Below are positions 47,006 to 57,944 of a DNA stretch of 64,000 nt, piece after piece. The notes beneath the pieces were generated by a model. It was not told where the DNA came from, ran no database searches, and saw only the letters and a program-made list of their open reading frames with translations. The DNA comes from Puccinia triticina (Eukaryota > Basidiomycota > Pucciniomycetes > Pucciniales > Pucciniaceae), in assembly GCF_026914185.1 (NCBI RefSeq), contig NC_070567.1, forward strand, positions 4,366,001 to 4,430,000, read 5' to 3'. The translations under genes and the position numbers were made by a program. How positions within the stretch are numbered: position 1 is the stretch's first letter; each line of letters starts with the position of its first letter.

Positions 47006-47489
47006 GGAATTGTCTGTCTAAGTTTCCCCGCAACCCACTCAAGTCTCATTGGCGGGCTTCCGTCTGGTTTCTCCACTACCTAATATCCACCAAGGATCTC
47101 TGACTCCGCTTGGCTGCCTCACTGACATGTGCTAGTTTCTCTGACTCCCAAATTTTACTACAAGCACGCCAAGACACCCCGGCCAATTGCCCAAAGTCCA
47201 GCTTAGTGTGAGAATTACATACCTCCCAGCAAGCTGGGATTTGACCAGCTTGCCGGGAAGAATACCCTTGGCAAGCTGGTTTACAAATTTATAGAGATGG
47301 CCCCGACAAACCCATTGTGGGTACATGCTATCCGCTGGCGGGTACCTGTCCATGGTTGGCAGGTACCCGCCAGCGTGTGCGTGTTTGGGTGTGGATGCTG
47401 GATTTCTGGGAGAAATCAAGCGGCTACCCGGGTATTCTAGCGGGTACCCTCTCTTGTTTGGGCAGGTGGCAGCTGCCACAACAACCAGA

Positions 47490-48050
47490 AGGACTGGGAA
47501 GGCCTTCCTTCCTGTTGAAGAGGTTCTGTAACCCCTTTGACCGGAAGGCCTTCCAGTTGAAGAGGTTACAAAACCTCTTTGACCAGAGGGATTCCTTCCA
47601 GTTGAAGAGGTTACAAAACCTCTTTGACCTGAAGGAAGGCCTTCCAGTTGAAGAGGTTACAAAACCTCTTTGACCGGAAGGAAGGCCTTCCAGTTGAAGA
47701 GGTTACAACCTCTTTTACTGGAAGGAATCCTTCCGGTCAAAGGGATTACAGAACCTCTTTGACTGGAAGGCCTTTCCAGTCAAAGAGGTTTTGTAAACTC
47801 TTCAAAGGCCTTCCAGTCAAAGAGGTTTTGTAACCTCTTCGAAGGCCTTCCAGTCAAAGAGGTTACAAAACCTCTTTGAAGGCCTTCCAGTCAAAGAGGT
47901 TTTGTAACCTCTTCGAAGGCCTTCCAGTCAAAGAGGTTACAAAACCTCTTTGAAGGCCTTGCGGTCAAAGAGGTTACAAAACCTCTTCAAGCGGAAGGAT
48001 TCCTTCCAGTCGAAGAGGTTTTGCAACCTCTTTGACTGGAAGCCGGTCAA
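47490..48050. repeat. palindromic minisatellite array
   Basis: Units of about 45-50 bases: GAAGAGGTTACAAAACCTCTTTGA followed by (C)CGGAAGGAAGGCCTTCCAGT. Each unit contains two palindromes. The core is shared with 16735-17045. Confidence 0.85.
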
Positions 48051-48146
48051 TTTTGAGGGGCGGGTACCTGCAGGTACCCCCTCTGACTGCCCCAGGCGGT
48101 GCGGGTGCAGGTGCAGGTGTCAAACTTTTGGCAAAAAAGCTGGCGG

Positions 48147-48557
48147 CAATGGTGGGTAGTTACGGTACGGTTATTGGTAACGTACCGATATCGTAACAGT
48201 TTTTCTCTTGTTACTGCTACTGTTAACCGTAACGGAAGTGCATTACGATATTGCACACCCAGGATGTATGGCATTTAACATCCGTTACGATATCTGCCTG
48301 CACGGAGGGGCAGATATTGGACTGCATATGATCCAGAGGGGGCCATTTGCCCCTCTTTATCTCGTTAACCAATGGTTAACGCGTTACGCTACTAGTAACG
48401 CAAGTAATGCACCAGAAAAATCAGGCCCGTTACGATACGGGCCCGGGGTTACAACTAGTTGTTACTAGTAGCGCTAACGCCTGAGCGCAGTAACGGCAAG
48501 CGTTACGCTACGCAGATAACGGCGGTTATTGTAGCGTATCGTAACTACCCACCGCTG
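48147..48557. mobile_element. 411-bp MITE, TIR CAATGGTGGGTAGTTAC
   Basis: Ends CAATGGTGGGTAGTTACGG and GTAACTACCCACCGCTG, exact flanking duplication CTGGCGG (48140-48146, 48558-48564). Close relative of 6625-7025, sharing most of its interior. Nested in the foldback element. Confidence 0.88.
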
Positions 48558-48927
48558 CTGGCGGGTACCCACATCCAAACAGGTACCTGGGTTCACAGGG
48601 GCCATCTCTACAAATTTAGCTTGCCAAGAGGTATGTATTCCTCTTGGCAAGCTGATTAAACTCCAGCTTGCCTGGAGGTTGTATTCATCTCTGTGAGATT
48701 TTCAAATTCCAGCCCGCCAGGAGGTATGTATTCCTCTTGGCAAAGTCCAGCCTGCTGGGAGGTAGGTAATTCTCATTCCAAGCTGGACTTTGGGCAATTG
48801 GCCAGGGTGTCTTGGCGTGCTTGTAGTAAAATTTGGGAGTCAGAGAAACTAGCACATGTCAGTGAGGCACCCAAGTGGAGTCAGAGATCCTTGGTGGATA
48901 TTAGGTAGTGGAGATACCAGACAGAAG

Positions 48928-49703
48928 CTGCCTTTATCATTACTAGGGAAATTGCGGCTGCGCCGCGGAAAACAAACTTGCACAGGAACCCCATGAAATC
49001 CCAGATCTCACACTTGCTTGAGAAACAATCAACTTGTTTTCAATTATCATTGCAACAAATGATGCAAAAACTTGTGCTAGTATAGCTGCAGCGGTCAAAG
49101 GTCGGCGGCACTTTTCTTCACTTTTTGCGGCTTTTTGGTGTGAGAAGTGTTAACAGAACCGCACAATGCTGCGCCCATTTGTGCTGATTTGCTAGTTGCT
49201 TGAAATAGTGGTTTTGGGGCACAGTTTTTTTTGTCATTCCAACCACAGACTACAAGAAAAGAACCATTTGATCCTAGATTTTGTTCCAACCCAGCTTTCT
49301 CAGCAGAATTTGAGGATTTTCAGCGCTCAGCACGCCACATTTTTCCATTGTTTCAGTGCTCATTGCATTGAACAACAGAATATTGCTATTTCAGCCAGAG
49401 ATACCGCTTTTCAGCACCCAGCGCAGCGGGTTTTCACCATTTCAGCTCTGAGTGCAACCAAAGACCGCTACTGAAATTGAAGAGATTTTTGCTCTTAAAA
49501 TAATTCAAAAAGCGCAGCGGGCCAACTGCTGTCAAAATGTTATAATTAATTCTGCTCTTGTGCAGCCTGTCACCCAAAGACAACTGAGCTTGACCCTGGT
49601 AACAGGACAAGCAATGTAAACACATGTAAGACTTGATCCCAGGATATATGTAAAATGCATAAACTTTAGTAACCGTACAGTGAATTGAGCACCAGATGCA
49701 ACA
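48928..49703. other. no gene recognised
   Basis: AT-rich with no motif-bearing reading frame. Confidence 0.5.
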
Positions 49704-49773
49704 GCGCACTTAGCTTAGTTAGTAAAAAGCATCACTCATGAAGTTTGAGATGGGTTCAAATCCCATAGTGCAC
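49704..49773 (+). ncRNA. tRNA-like sequence (SINE head or tRNA fossil)
   Basis: Seventy bases with a 6/7-paired acceptor stem (GCGCACT/AGTGCAC), an A-box-like TAGCTTAGTTAG with D-stem GCTT/AAGC, and a B-box GGGTTCAAATCCC within a perfect T-arm. The anticodon arm does not fold well and lacks U33, so it is unlikely to be a working tRNA. Confidence 0.4.
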
Positions 49774-50968
49774 AACTTACATTTTGGTTTCTGACACAAA
49801 AGTGCTAGCAACGCTGGTGGCTTTGGACAACCAATCAGATTCAAATCCTCAACAATAACTTACTGTCCACGAGAATCACCAACAAACTGTCTCCTGAATT
49901 AAAATTTTCATGCCCTCTGGTCCAGCCTGGGTTGGGGGGCCAGCCATAGGTTGCCCGGCTGCAAAAAGCCCTTTTACCAACTGTTTCCATGCAGATTCAG
50001 AGGTTTGATTGGCCATCTGGCCGCCGTCAAGAACATCCATGATCTGATCCTTATCATCATCCAACATCTGGTTATCAAGCGCACCAACATCCCTTTTCCT
50101 CTTGTTCTTCTTGTCCATTTGCTTGGTGTGGCTTCTTGGCGAGGCCCGCCAGCCTGCTCACCATCATCCTCATTGCTGCTCTCAGATCTGTACAGCGCTT
50201 CTTCATATGCGTCTCCGAGTCGCGGTTGGTGTGCTGGTTGATCCTGGAACTCCAAAATCCCAAAACGTTTGGTTTCAACTATGTCTTGAAAAACCACAAG
50301 GAAAGAAGGAAAAAACCTGACATTTTCAGATAGGCCTGCCAGTTCTACATCAGTTGCAACATGAGGTCTTCTGACATAACCTGGTCAGGTCTGGTCACCA
50401 GTATGGACAGCCCGTCTGAGCCGGCTTTCTATCCGGAGTAAGGGCTAGTTGAGGTTGGACATGTCATCAGTGAGACAACTTTCTCGACCAGATAAGCAGA
50501 TACATCTGATCAAAACATTTATGAGACCACAGCGGTAAAACAGATTGAGGTAAGCGCCAACTTTTTGGAGGCAGATTTCAGCAGAACTCAGATGGAACAG
50601 GAAGAACAGCTGGTAAACCTTGCAAGAATCTTGAAGCAAGAAAAATTTCAATCAAAGTCATGTGCTGCTTGCAGCAACTCCACCTGAGTATGAGAAAATC
50701 TTAGCCTTTGATTCTGCAGGCTGGCAGGTCACTTTTGAGAGCTTGCTGCTCATTGCGGTGGCCTCAGCAGACATACATTTCCTGTTTTACCTCGCATTTT
50801 GCATATGGCCTCCCAATATCTGTTTATTTTGGATCATCTGGCAGGACTTTGGATCCTAAATACGCTTCAGTGGTGCCAAGATATGCAAAGAGCCGGATTG
50901 GGTAAGAGCTTGAATCAGCTGTGAGTCAAAGTTTGTATTGAGTTTGTTTGGTTTTTCCTTGCTCCAGG
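49774..50968. other. no gene recognised; minus-strand ORF debris
   Basis: Minus-strand frames at 50118-49876 (MDKKNKRKRDVGALDNQM) and 50297-49974 are acidic/basic and overlap in different frames, suggesting one frameshifted protein. A short plus-strand frame at 50662 begins LAATPPEYEKI, faintly like a Copia gag. Nothing can be assigned. Confidence 0.35.
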
Positions 50969-51362
50969 TAGGGATGAAACCGGGTCAGTTTTGGGTTGGA
51001 AAACAGTGCCCAAACCCAACCCGGAATTTAGTGCGGGTTGGGTTGGGTTGGGTCAGTTTTGAAAATATGCTGCCTGAACCCGACCCAGCATCTTACTGTT
51101 TTGGGTTGGGTTGGTTTCTGACCCGACAGGCCTTGGGTTGACTCGACCTAGTAGGCGCCAAAAACACCCAAATTTACTGTTGGAGGCATTGTATTTGGGT
51201 TGCAGGCCGACCCAATTAGAAAATACACTGCCCAAACCCAACCCAAAAATCTAGCAGGTCTGTGACAGGTCGGGTCAAAAACTAGTTTTTGAGACAAAAG
51301 CCAACCCAGACCCAACACGGGTTGGGTACCCAGCGCGTTGACCCAACCCACTTTCAACCCTA
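50969..51362. mobile_element. 394-bp hAT-like MITE
   Basis: Ends TAGGGATGAAA and TTTCAACCCTA; flanks GCTCCAGG (50961-50968) and GATCCAGG (51363-51370) look like an 8-base hAT duplication with one change. The interior is repeated GGGTTGGGTTGGG/CCCAACCC. Confidence 0.75.
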
Positions 51363-51620
51363 GATCCAGGGCCCAGTTGTACTTAGAGTAGAAATGCTTT
51401 TCCTTAGGCGAACCTGGTTTGTGTGTGACAATCAGGACAAAAAAGGCACTGTTGAAGAGGAGAAGTGGACGGGTCAGTTTTTTTGGAGCTGAAAACGGAT
51501 GTCACTGCGCTTTTGGAAGAAACCTGGAAGATGTGTGGACAGGACTCAGTTTGTTTTTGTGAACTGTGAGAGTTACAGACATTGGGCCAAATAGAGAATA
51601 CAAGAGAATAGCCAAGAGCG
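51363..51620. other. no gene recognised
   Basis: Flank of the gag-only LTR element. Together with 53276-53532 it may be a disrupted reading frame (NRAAKDKMRAQEWAEGY...), but this is not established. Confidence 0.3.
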
Positions 51621-51812
51621 TGTTGAGCTGGACAGGGATGAGGAACCTGAAGTTCACAGACTGAAAGTCTTGTGACACTTGGGAGTGAGAAAAATAATGT
51701 TCTGATTCACTAAGAGAGAAAACTCCAGAAGCAATCTTGTCTAGACTATATACAAGATTGTTTTGTGTTATGGTTGAAGCATACACTATAATGAATATAA
51801 GCATACTCAACA
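51621..51812 (-). repeat. 3' LTR of the gag-only element
   Basis: 192 bases; differs from the partner by a single G/T at 51652 versus 53115. Confidence 0.9.
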
Positions 51813-52059
51813 CACCCCCTTGCTGAAAACCAGAACTGATTTAAAGAAATACTTAAACTACTTAAAGTGACTAGTAGACTGTATTTATGATGGGGAACAG
51901 AAAGTGAAAATTTGTAATCAAGTTAGAGATCCGATGACGCTAAAGAACAGGGAATTGTCATTATAACAAATATACTCTAAAACGCCATTGAGGAATTAAC
52001 TATCAGGTTGTGCCGGTGTTGCCCTTCCTACGAAATAAAGTTGTTCTTCTACTTCAGGT

Positions 52060-52977
52060 TCATCCCCAAATGACATTGATTTCTCTGTCGAAGTCGTCCT
52101 CCTCTTCTTCATCTTCTTCGTTTTCGCTTTGACCACCGCCGCCGAGTCGTACCGTTGATACCACGCCAGCCCGAGTTTCGAATCGAGCTTTCCCTTTGTT
52201 CTTGGCCGGAGGATTGGGACAGGCTGACAAATGGTGCCCAATCTCCCTGCAGGCCCAGCACCCGGGCTTCTTCTTCCTTGCAACCACCGGAGACGCAAAC
52301 GCTTCTGGAGTGTGATCAAACGAGACCTGCATGGACACCTCATGGGCCTCAAGCGCGCCAATCGCGTCGTCGAGTGACATCTCATTGGGAGAATAAACAA
52401 GGTGGTCCCGAATTGGCTTCCAGGTTTTGTCTAGTCCACGAAGGAGGCAATCACAGATTTGTTGATCGGCGGGTGCTAGCTTAACCGACTTGAGATCCGA
52501 AGCCGTGTTACGGATGTGAGCAATCCAAGTTGCAATCGGCTTGTTGGGGTCGTGTCGGGCGCACCAGAAGGCATCCTGCAACATCATCCTCCTTGCCCGG
52601 GTGTTTTTCTCGTATGCGTCGCATATGGTCTTGAAGAGAACACTGACCGGCTTGGTGTCCTTGTAGCGAATTGCCAAGTCAATCAAAAGCGTCATCTTCA
52701 ACGTTGCACGAGCTATGTCCGACAAGGTATCCCAGTCCATAGCTAACTCTTTGGCGTAGTAGAGACGCTGAGATCCTTGAGTTAATGGCCTGGGTTCCTT
52801 GTCTTTGCAGTCGGTTTCCGGGCGAAGGAGCCTGCCGGTGACAATGTCGTGCACCCCCTGGATTGCAAACAGTTCTTCGAGCCGAGTGCGCCAAGCTGGG
52901 AATCCGACTGAGTTCCCGTCGAGGACCAGGACGTTTCCAATAAGGGCCGAGGGGTTTTGGGTAGTTCTAGCAGGCAT
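52060..52977 (-). CDS. Copia-type Gag, intact
   Basis: 305 residues from ATG 52977, downstream of the primer site; an in-frame ATG at 53079 overlaps that site and is less likely. The first third contains LDGNSVGFPAWRTRLEELF, typical of Copia Gag. The middle contains RRMMLQDAFWCARHDPNKPI (spacer helix region) and LLRGLDKTWKPIRDHLVY. A CCHC zinc knuckle (CWACREIGHHLSAC) lies near residue 240, followed by an acidic tail (ENEEDEEEEDDFD). There is no protease, integrase or reverse transcriptase. The frame is uninterrupted, consistent with selection on Gag for mobilisation in trans by a full-length Copia. Confidence 0.85.
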   Translation of the reverse strand: MPARTTQNPSALIGNVLVLDGNSVGFPAWRTRLEELFAIQGVHDIVTGRLLRPETDCKDKEPRPLTQGSQRLYYAKELAMDWDTLSDIARATLKMTLLIDLAIRYKDTKPVSVLFKTICDAYEKNTRARRMMLQDAFWCARHDPNKPIATWIAHIRNTASDLKSVKLAPADQQICDCLLRGLDKTWKPIRDHLVYSPNEMSLDDAIGALEAHEVSMQVSFDHTPEAFASPVVARKKKPGCWACREIGHHLSACPNPPAKNKGKARFETRAGVVSTVRLGGGGQSENEEDEEEEDDFDREINVIWG

Positions 52978-53083
52978 TGTTTGAGGATCGAGCGAGATTG
53001 AGTTGATGTGAGTTCGGTTGGAGATCAATCGAGTGTAACAAAAATCGAATCGCAAGCAGGGTGAGCGGATGGGTCTCATAACC

Positions 53084-53275
53084 TGTTGAGCTGGACAGGG
53101 ATGAGGAACCTGAATTTCACAGACTGAAAGTCTTGTGACACTTGGGAGTGAGAAAAATAATGTTCTGATTCACTAAGAGAGAAAACTCCAGAAGCAATCT
53201 TGTCTAGACTATATACAAGATTGTTTTGTGTTATGGTTGAAGCATACACTATAATGAATATAAGCATACTCAACA
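53084..53275 (-). repeat. 5' LTR of the gag-only element
   Basis: 192 bases, TGTTGAG...CTCAACA. Confidence 0.9.
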
Positions 53276-53280
53276 GAGCG

Positions 53281-53878
53281 GCTAAGGATAAGATGAGAGC
53301 TCAAGAGTGGGCAGAAGGGTATAAAGTGCTGTGCCAAGAAAGGGAAGACCGGCGGGTCTTCACACGGATGCAAGAACACATGAGTGCTAAACAAACAGGT
53401 ATAAATAGCCAGGATGTCACTTTCTCTTTTGAGCTTGCCCCCTCACCCAGCTCCGGAGCTTCAGGCTCACATTGGTACCTGGGAAGGGGGAAATGCTGCA
53501 AAAAAATACCAGAAAGTGTCAAATCTCTGTAGGAGATTTCTACCTCTACTCTCTTATATATTTTTACCATCAAGGTTTAAAATTGTTTTGAATTCAGATT
53601 ATGTTTTCTCATGCAATTTCAACCCTATTTTCCACTGGCCACTTTCCAATAGCTCAACTCCTTCATAGATTTCCTTGTTTGTGATGTGCACACGCAGCAG
53701 TACCTTGTAGGCGCAACAGAGCACTCCAACCACATGTACATGTGTGATTATGTCAGCCAACCTTGAAAATTTTTGAACTCAGGATCCCCCATGCAGCTGG
53801 AGGATACACAGACTTCAGACAACCAGAACCACACCCCCAGATAACCCAGGATCACCACAAAAGAAGATACCACATAAA
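53281..53878. other. no gene recognised
   Basis: 53281-53400 is open (AAKDKMRAQEWAEGYKVL...) and may be a gag-like fragment; the rest is AT-rich. Confidence 0.35.
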
Positions 53879-54074
53879 GATGGCACTTGGCACCCGCCAC
53901 ACTTCAGCACATAATTATATGTGCTTGCAGGTACCCATTTTGTGTGTGCAGCTCTCTGCATGTATTTTTACTAAAATGGAACCCCTGGCACCCGCCATTG
54001 GCTCCTGAAAGCCCATAAAATTATGTGCTGAAGTGTGGCAGGTACCCGCCGGCAGGTGCCATGTGCCATCTCTA
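53879..54074. repeat. TAGAGATGGC/GGTACC inverted-repeat element
   Basis: CACACTTCAGCACATAAT on the left pairs with ATTATGTGCTGAAGTGTG on the right; the ends carry GATGGCAC and GTGCCATCTCTA. The GGGTACC-plus-GCCATCTCTA signature recurs at 11700-11828, 47300, 48560-48610 and about 57240-57370. Confidence 0.65.
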
Positions 54075-55637
54075 ATACCACGCTCCCAGGAAACCTAACA
54101 TCACAGGCACCTAGGATATTGACAGTACTATCACTCTTTCACTGAACCTTGATTATCTCATAGGTACACCTCTGTGTCTCTTTGACTGCTCTCTCTCCCT
54201 GCTGTCTTTTGCTCTTCTTTGATCACATGTCTTCATATATCTTGACCTCATAACCAAAGGATTCTGCTGCTACACATCCTTCTTTTTCTGTTGTTTTTGT
54301 AAGAAACAAACCACATAGTTTTTCCTTTAAAAAACCTTGACTATCCAGAGAGAAGTCTAAAAAATTGTGGCTGATTAGACTTGTCTAATTCAGAGTCCTT
54401 CCACATTTCCTTGGTGAGAAGAGGCTGTTGCACTCTCTAGCACAGCTTGGCAGCACTCCCTTAAGGAGGTAGCATTGCCAGTGGAAGTTAGTACCCACCA
54501 GAATATCATTGAAACTCAGATTATCCTCTCTAAGATCTTCTCTTTCTCTCTTTCTCTCTCTCTAATATTTGTAATTTTTTTATCTCAAGAGATCCAAATA
54601 TTTCCCACCCATTTCCTTGTGTCCTGCTGTCACTATAGAGACTCAGGCTCACAACAAGCCACCCACCCAATCAACAGGTTTCCCAGGTAATTTTTCCAAG
54701 TTATTTCATGTTTTTTGTACATTCAAGCTAACATGATATACACTAGCCCACAACAGGTGTCCTTGCGGGGTTGATCAAGGCTTCCAAAGCCTGCGGAGGA
54801 ACCAGCCTCACTGATCCTCTTCAAATTTAGCTCTCCAGAGGGTTGGCGCTGACCAAAGAAGGAAGGCTGGTGTCAAGATAAAAGTGTGTTGCCTGATAAG
54901 ATAAGGCACTCCGCCTCTTTTCTAGATAGCTTCCAGGTTTGAATGGTTACCAGCGCTGAGCTTCTGCAACACACATATCTCTTCAGCACTTTGCAATGAG
55001 CCTGATCTGATCCGCCTAGTCTACGTAAGGTCCAACAGCTCCAAGTCCTCACAGTAAAACTCTGCAAGCAAGCAAAATTTGGGTGGTAAAAACTCTCTGC
55101 AATGTAGTGATATGCAAATGTTAGAGTAAGAATAATACTAACTACAATGATCTTTAATCTGAGTAGTATGTAGAATGAATAGAATTCATCCCAATGAGTG
55201 AGATAAAAGCTGCCCCAAAAGTCCTTTTCCTCCACTCATTCCCCCGCATAACCCTGCTCCCAGCCAATGTTGCCCACATCCTTCATCTCCCTGCACTTGC
55301 CATAACTCTGCATGAATCACCTTCCAGCCTAGTAACTCTCCTGCACCCTCTGACTAGCCTTTGGCCCCAGTCTCTACCTGGTGCTTTTTCCCCAACTTTG
55401 TCCGCTTCCGCTGCCCCAGTTCACCTGGTGCCTATCTGCACTATTCAGTCCACTTGGAAGTCCCGCCACATTCCTACTCCAGCCAATCTGCTAATTCCTC
55501 ATGTCCAAAAAGTGGCTCAAACCTTGGTTCACTTGCACCTGTGTTGAGTCCCTGGTCCTGCAGCTTTTCTGGTTTGCCAACTTTCCACATGCTTTTGTAA
55601 GTGGTACCTTCAAGGTTTCCTCAGTCTACATATAAAA
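54075..55637. other. no gene recognised
   Basis: Short frames only. 54475-54690 is a hydrophobic frame without start context; 55194-55600 is proline/serine rich. No domain seen. Confidence 0.4.
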
Positions 55638-55742
55638 ATGCATAAGCACACCTGCTTAATGCATAAGCACACCTGCTTAATGCATAAGCACACCTGCTTA
55701 ATGCATAAGCACACCTGCTTAATGCATAAGCACACCTGCTTA
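55638..55742. repeat. five tandem copies of a 21-bp unit
   Basis: ATGCATAAGCACACCTGCTTA repeated five times without variation; the unit contains the inverted repeat TAAGCA/TGCTTA. No spacers, so not CRISPR. Confidence 0.95.
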
Positions 55743-56614
55743 TCATTTGTTTGGATATTTAGACTGAGCATTTGCTCAGCCGCCCACACTGCGGTCAGTG
55801 GACATTCTACACCGCTTGCCTATATAAACCACCACACTGGTCAATCCCCTCAAATGGTGAAAGCAACAATGAAGCACCGGTAATACTCACAGAGGGCTGC
55901 TCCAGATGGAACTTGATGTGCTGAGCTGTCCAGGTGCAATCTTATTATCTAGATTCTTTACATAAATTTTTTCATACTAATTGACCTGCATCTTCAACAG
56001 CAACCGCTGTTGATGTGGAGCAATTTTTTAGCTTTGACAGGGACTGTGTTTCTTTGAGGAGGCACAGGCTCAGCGCAGGGTCAGTCACTACAGGAATGAC
56101 AGTGGCATTTTATTATGAAAATGGTAAGATCAAGCAGGGTCTTCTGTACAAATGGAAGATAAATAAAAGGAACAACAACAAGAAAGGGAAGGAGAAATCA
56201 GGGTGGAGAGAAAGTAAAATTAGAATAGATGCTGATTACAATTTACATGCCTGAAATGAGACTCTGGTGAACAGTGTTCACCACAAAAAGGTGTGCACAC
56301 CCTAAAGAAGGCCCCTTGCACCCAGGTACCTGCCTGAAAAAAATTCAGATTTTAAGCACCCACACCTGCACCTGGCGCCTGCCAGGGCAGAAGCTTGCAG
56401 GTACCTGGGCACTTGTTGTGGGTACTTGCTGGTGTGTACCACTTTTGGTGGCAGCAAAGGCCTCTCACAGATAATAAGATATGGATTTCACATTCTTCTA
56501 CTGCTAGCATATGTATATGATGGCCCCCTGGTACATCATGGTTTCCCCACCCCCGATTTATCATTTCCCTTCATCTTAGCTTCATTCCTCTTCTTTAGTT
56601 TCCATTTACACAAC
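55743..56614. other. no gene recognised
   Basis: 56320-56450 is rich in AGGTACCTG/GGCGCC words of the GGTACC repeat family. Otherwise AT-rich and non-coding. Confidence 0.4.
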
Positions 56615-56861
56615 CACTGCAAAAAAAACTGTGTCAACTGTGAGCAGTTGACATGTGGCAACTCTGAGGAAGCTTGTGGTGTTACACCAGCCTTACCCAA
56701 GGTTTGACTCAACCAAAGCTTCAATGCACAGTCACTGTGCACCTTGCACAGTGACTGTGCCAACAAAGGCACTTGTGCATTCAGGTGGAGTTACATTGGT
56801 AGCTTGGCTTGAGTATCCTGCATGTCAACTGCAAGCAGTTGACCAAGTTTTTTTTGCAGTG
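56615..56861. mobile_element. 247-bp CACTA-type MITE
   Basis: Ends CACTGCAAAAAAAACT and AGTTTTTTTTGCAGTG, with terminal similarity over about 40 bases including TCAACTG...CAGTTGACATG. AAC on both sides (56612-56614, 56862-56864) is the 3-base duplication. The interior has the inverted pair GCACAGTCACTGTGC/GCACAGTGACTGTGC. The ends resemble those of the CACTA element at 34073. Confidence 0.85.
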
Positions 56862-57466
56862 AACACCCCAGGTTCAATCTTACCACTTGTTGAATAGAAA
56901 TGAGCACGTATGAAGGATGAATTTCATTCTAAAGCTCTGTTTTGAATAAGGATGCCGACCGGGCCGGGTGTCCAGGAGGCCACCCAAACCCAAGCGGGTT
57001 TGGGCCAGACACAGACACTGCTTTTGCAGATTTTTTCAACATTGGCCCGGCCCATTCAAGTCAGCAAACGGTGCAGGTGGCCGTGGGCTGCCCAGCAGGC
57101 ACCTGCAGGCTTTGGCCATCTCAAATCCTGGGAACCAATGCAAGTGTTCTGGTCATCAAGAGGAGTACCTTCTCCCCTCAATGGCTGAGCTGTTCTGGTC
57201 ATTGAGAGGAGTACCTATTCCCCTTGTGGCAATCTGGGCGGGTATATGGCGGGTACCCATTTCAACAAAGGGTGGACAGCTGCACTTGCACCTGTATCCA
57301 CCAACAGTTACCTGTTGAAGTCTATCAGGTACCTGCTGAAAGACACCAGGTACCCGCAAAGGTGTACCTGGTGCTATTTCTAACTTGCAAACTTCATCAA
57401 TTCAATCTGAAAGTTTGTGTAAAACTGGGAATTTTGCCTCTGTTTGGTGCTGGATATAGCCACAAC
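56862..57466. other. GGTACC-rich repeat, no gene
   Basis: 57130-57220 carries two GGTCATCAAG/CATTGAGAGGAG words as in the CACTA array; 57235-57370 is GGTACC rich. Confidence 0.45.
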
Positions 57467-57578
57467 CACCAGGAAAAAAGAATGATCACTTGCCAACAAG
57501 TGACATAGCAAAGTAGAAAGGGGCCTTTGTACTTTTTTATGTCACTTGCAGACAAGTGATCATTATTTTTTCCTGGTG
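57467..57578. mobile_element. 112-bp CACTA-like MITE
   Basis: Ends CACCAGGAAAAAAGAATGAT and the complement of the same design at 57578; subterminal ATCACTTG...CAAGTGA pairs. AAC on both sides (57464-57466, 57579-57581). Confidence 0.75.
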
Positions 57579-57944
57579 AACATGGATATCATTTGGCTAC
57601 TGGCAGCCAACACCAAAAAATATGGCAAGGCTGGTTTTTTGGAGTCAATATATTGACCCTCTGGTGCCAGCCACTGTTGACTTGCAACTAGAAAGCAAAA
57701 AGAGGCAACTTTGTTGCTTGGAAGTTGCTTATCTAAGAGATGTTTGCTCAAAGACTATCTCAGTGCTACACACTGTATTGGCCCGGACTGGGGTGTCTAC
57801 TTCATAAATAAAACTAGTGCTCCTGTGGGTTGTTGGGGGATCAGAAGGACATGGGAGAATTGAAAGTTCCTTTGGCTAGTGGGACCCAAGACCATCGGAT
57901 CAAAAAAGTACTTTGTTTAGTTGATTTTGGGTATGTAGTATCCA
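57579..57944. other. no gene recognised
   Basis: Short frames without motifs. Confidence 0.4.

Larger units (their letters stand above)
47057..48927. mobile_element. foldback-type element with long TIRs
   Basis: Inverted ends begin CTTC(C/T)GTCTGGT(T/A)TCTCC and stay related for about 240 bases (47057-47300 versus 48610-48927), including TGGCTGCCTCACTGACATG-like blocks and CAAGCACGCCAAGACACCC. The interior consists of GGTACC-rich DNA, a palindromic minisatellite and a nested MITE. No coding region and no clear target duplication. Confidence 0.75.
51621..53275 (-). mobile_element. gag-only LTR retrotransposon (TR-GAG type)
   Basis: LTRs of 192 bases (51621-51812, 53084-53275) with ends TGTTGAG...CTCAACA differ at one base. 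The exact duplication GAGCG flanks the element (51616-51620, 53276-53280). On the minus strand the 5' LTR is followed by GGTTATGAGACCC (primer site) and the 3' LTR is preceded by CAGCAAGGGGGTG (polypurine tract). Only 1.27 kb lies between the LTRs and only Gag is encoded. Confidence 0.92.

Noticed and set aside
51035..51360. Telomere-like GGGTTGGG repeats
   Set aside because: Short irregular runs contained within the terminal repeats of a hAT-like MITE; not a telomeric array.
55638..55742. CRISPR-like short repeats
   Set aside because: Head-to-tail copies without spacers in a fungal genome; a plain minisatellite.
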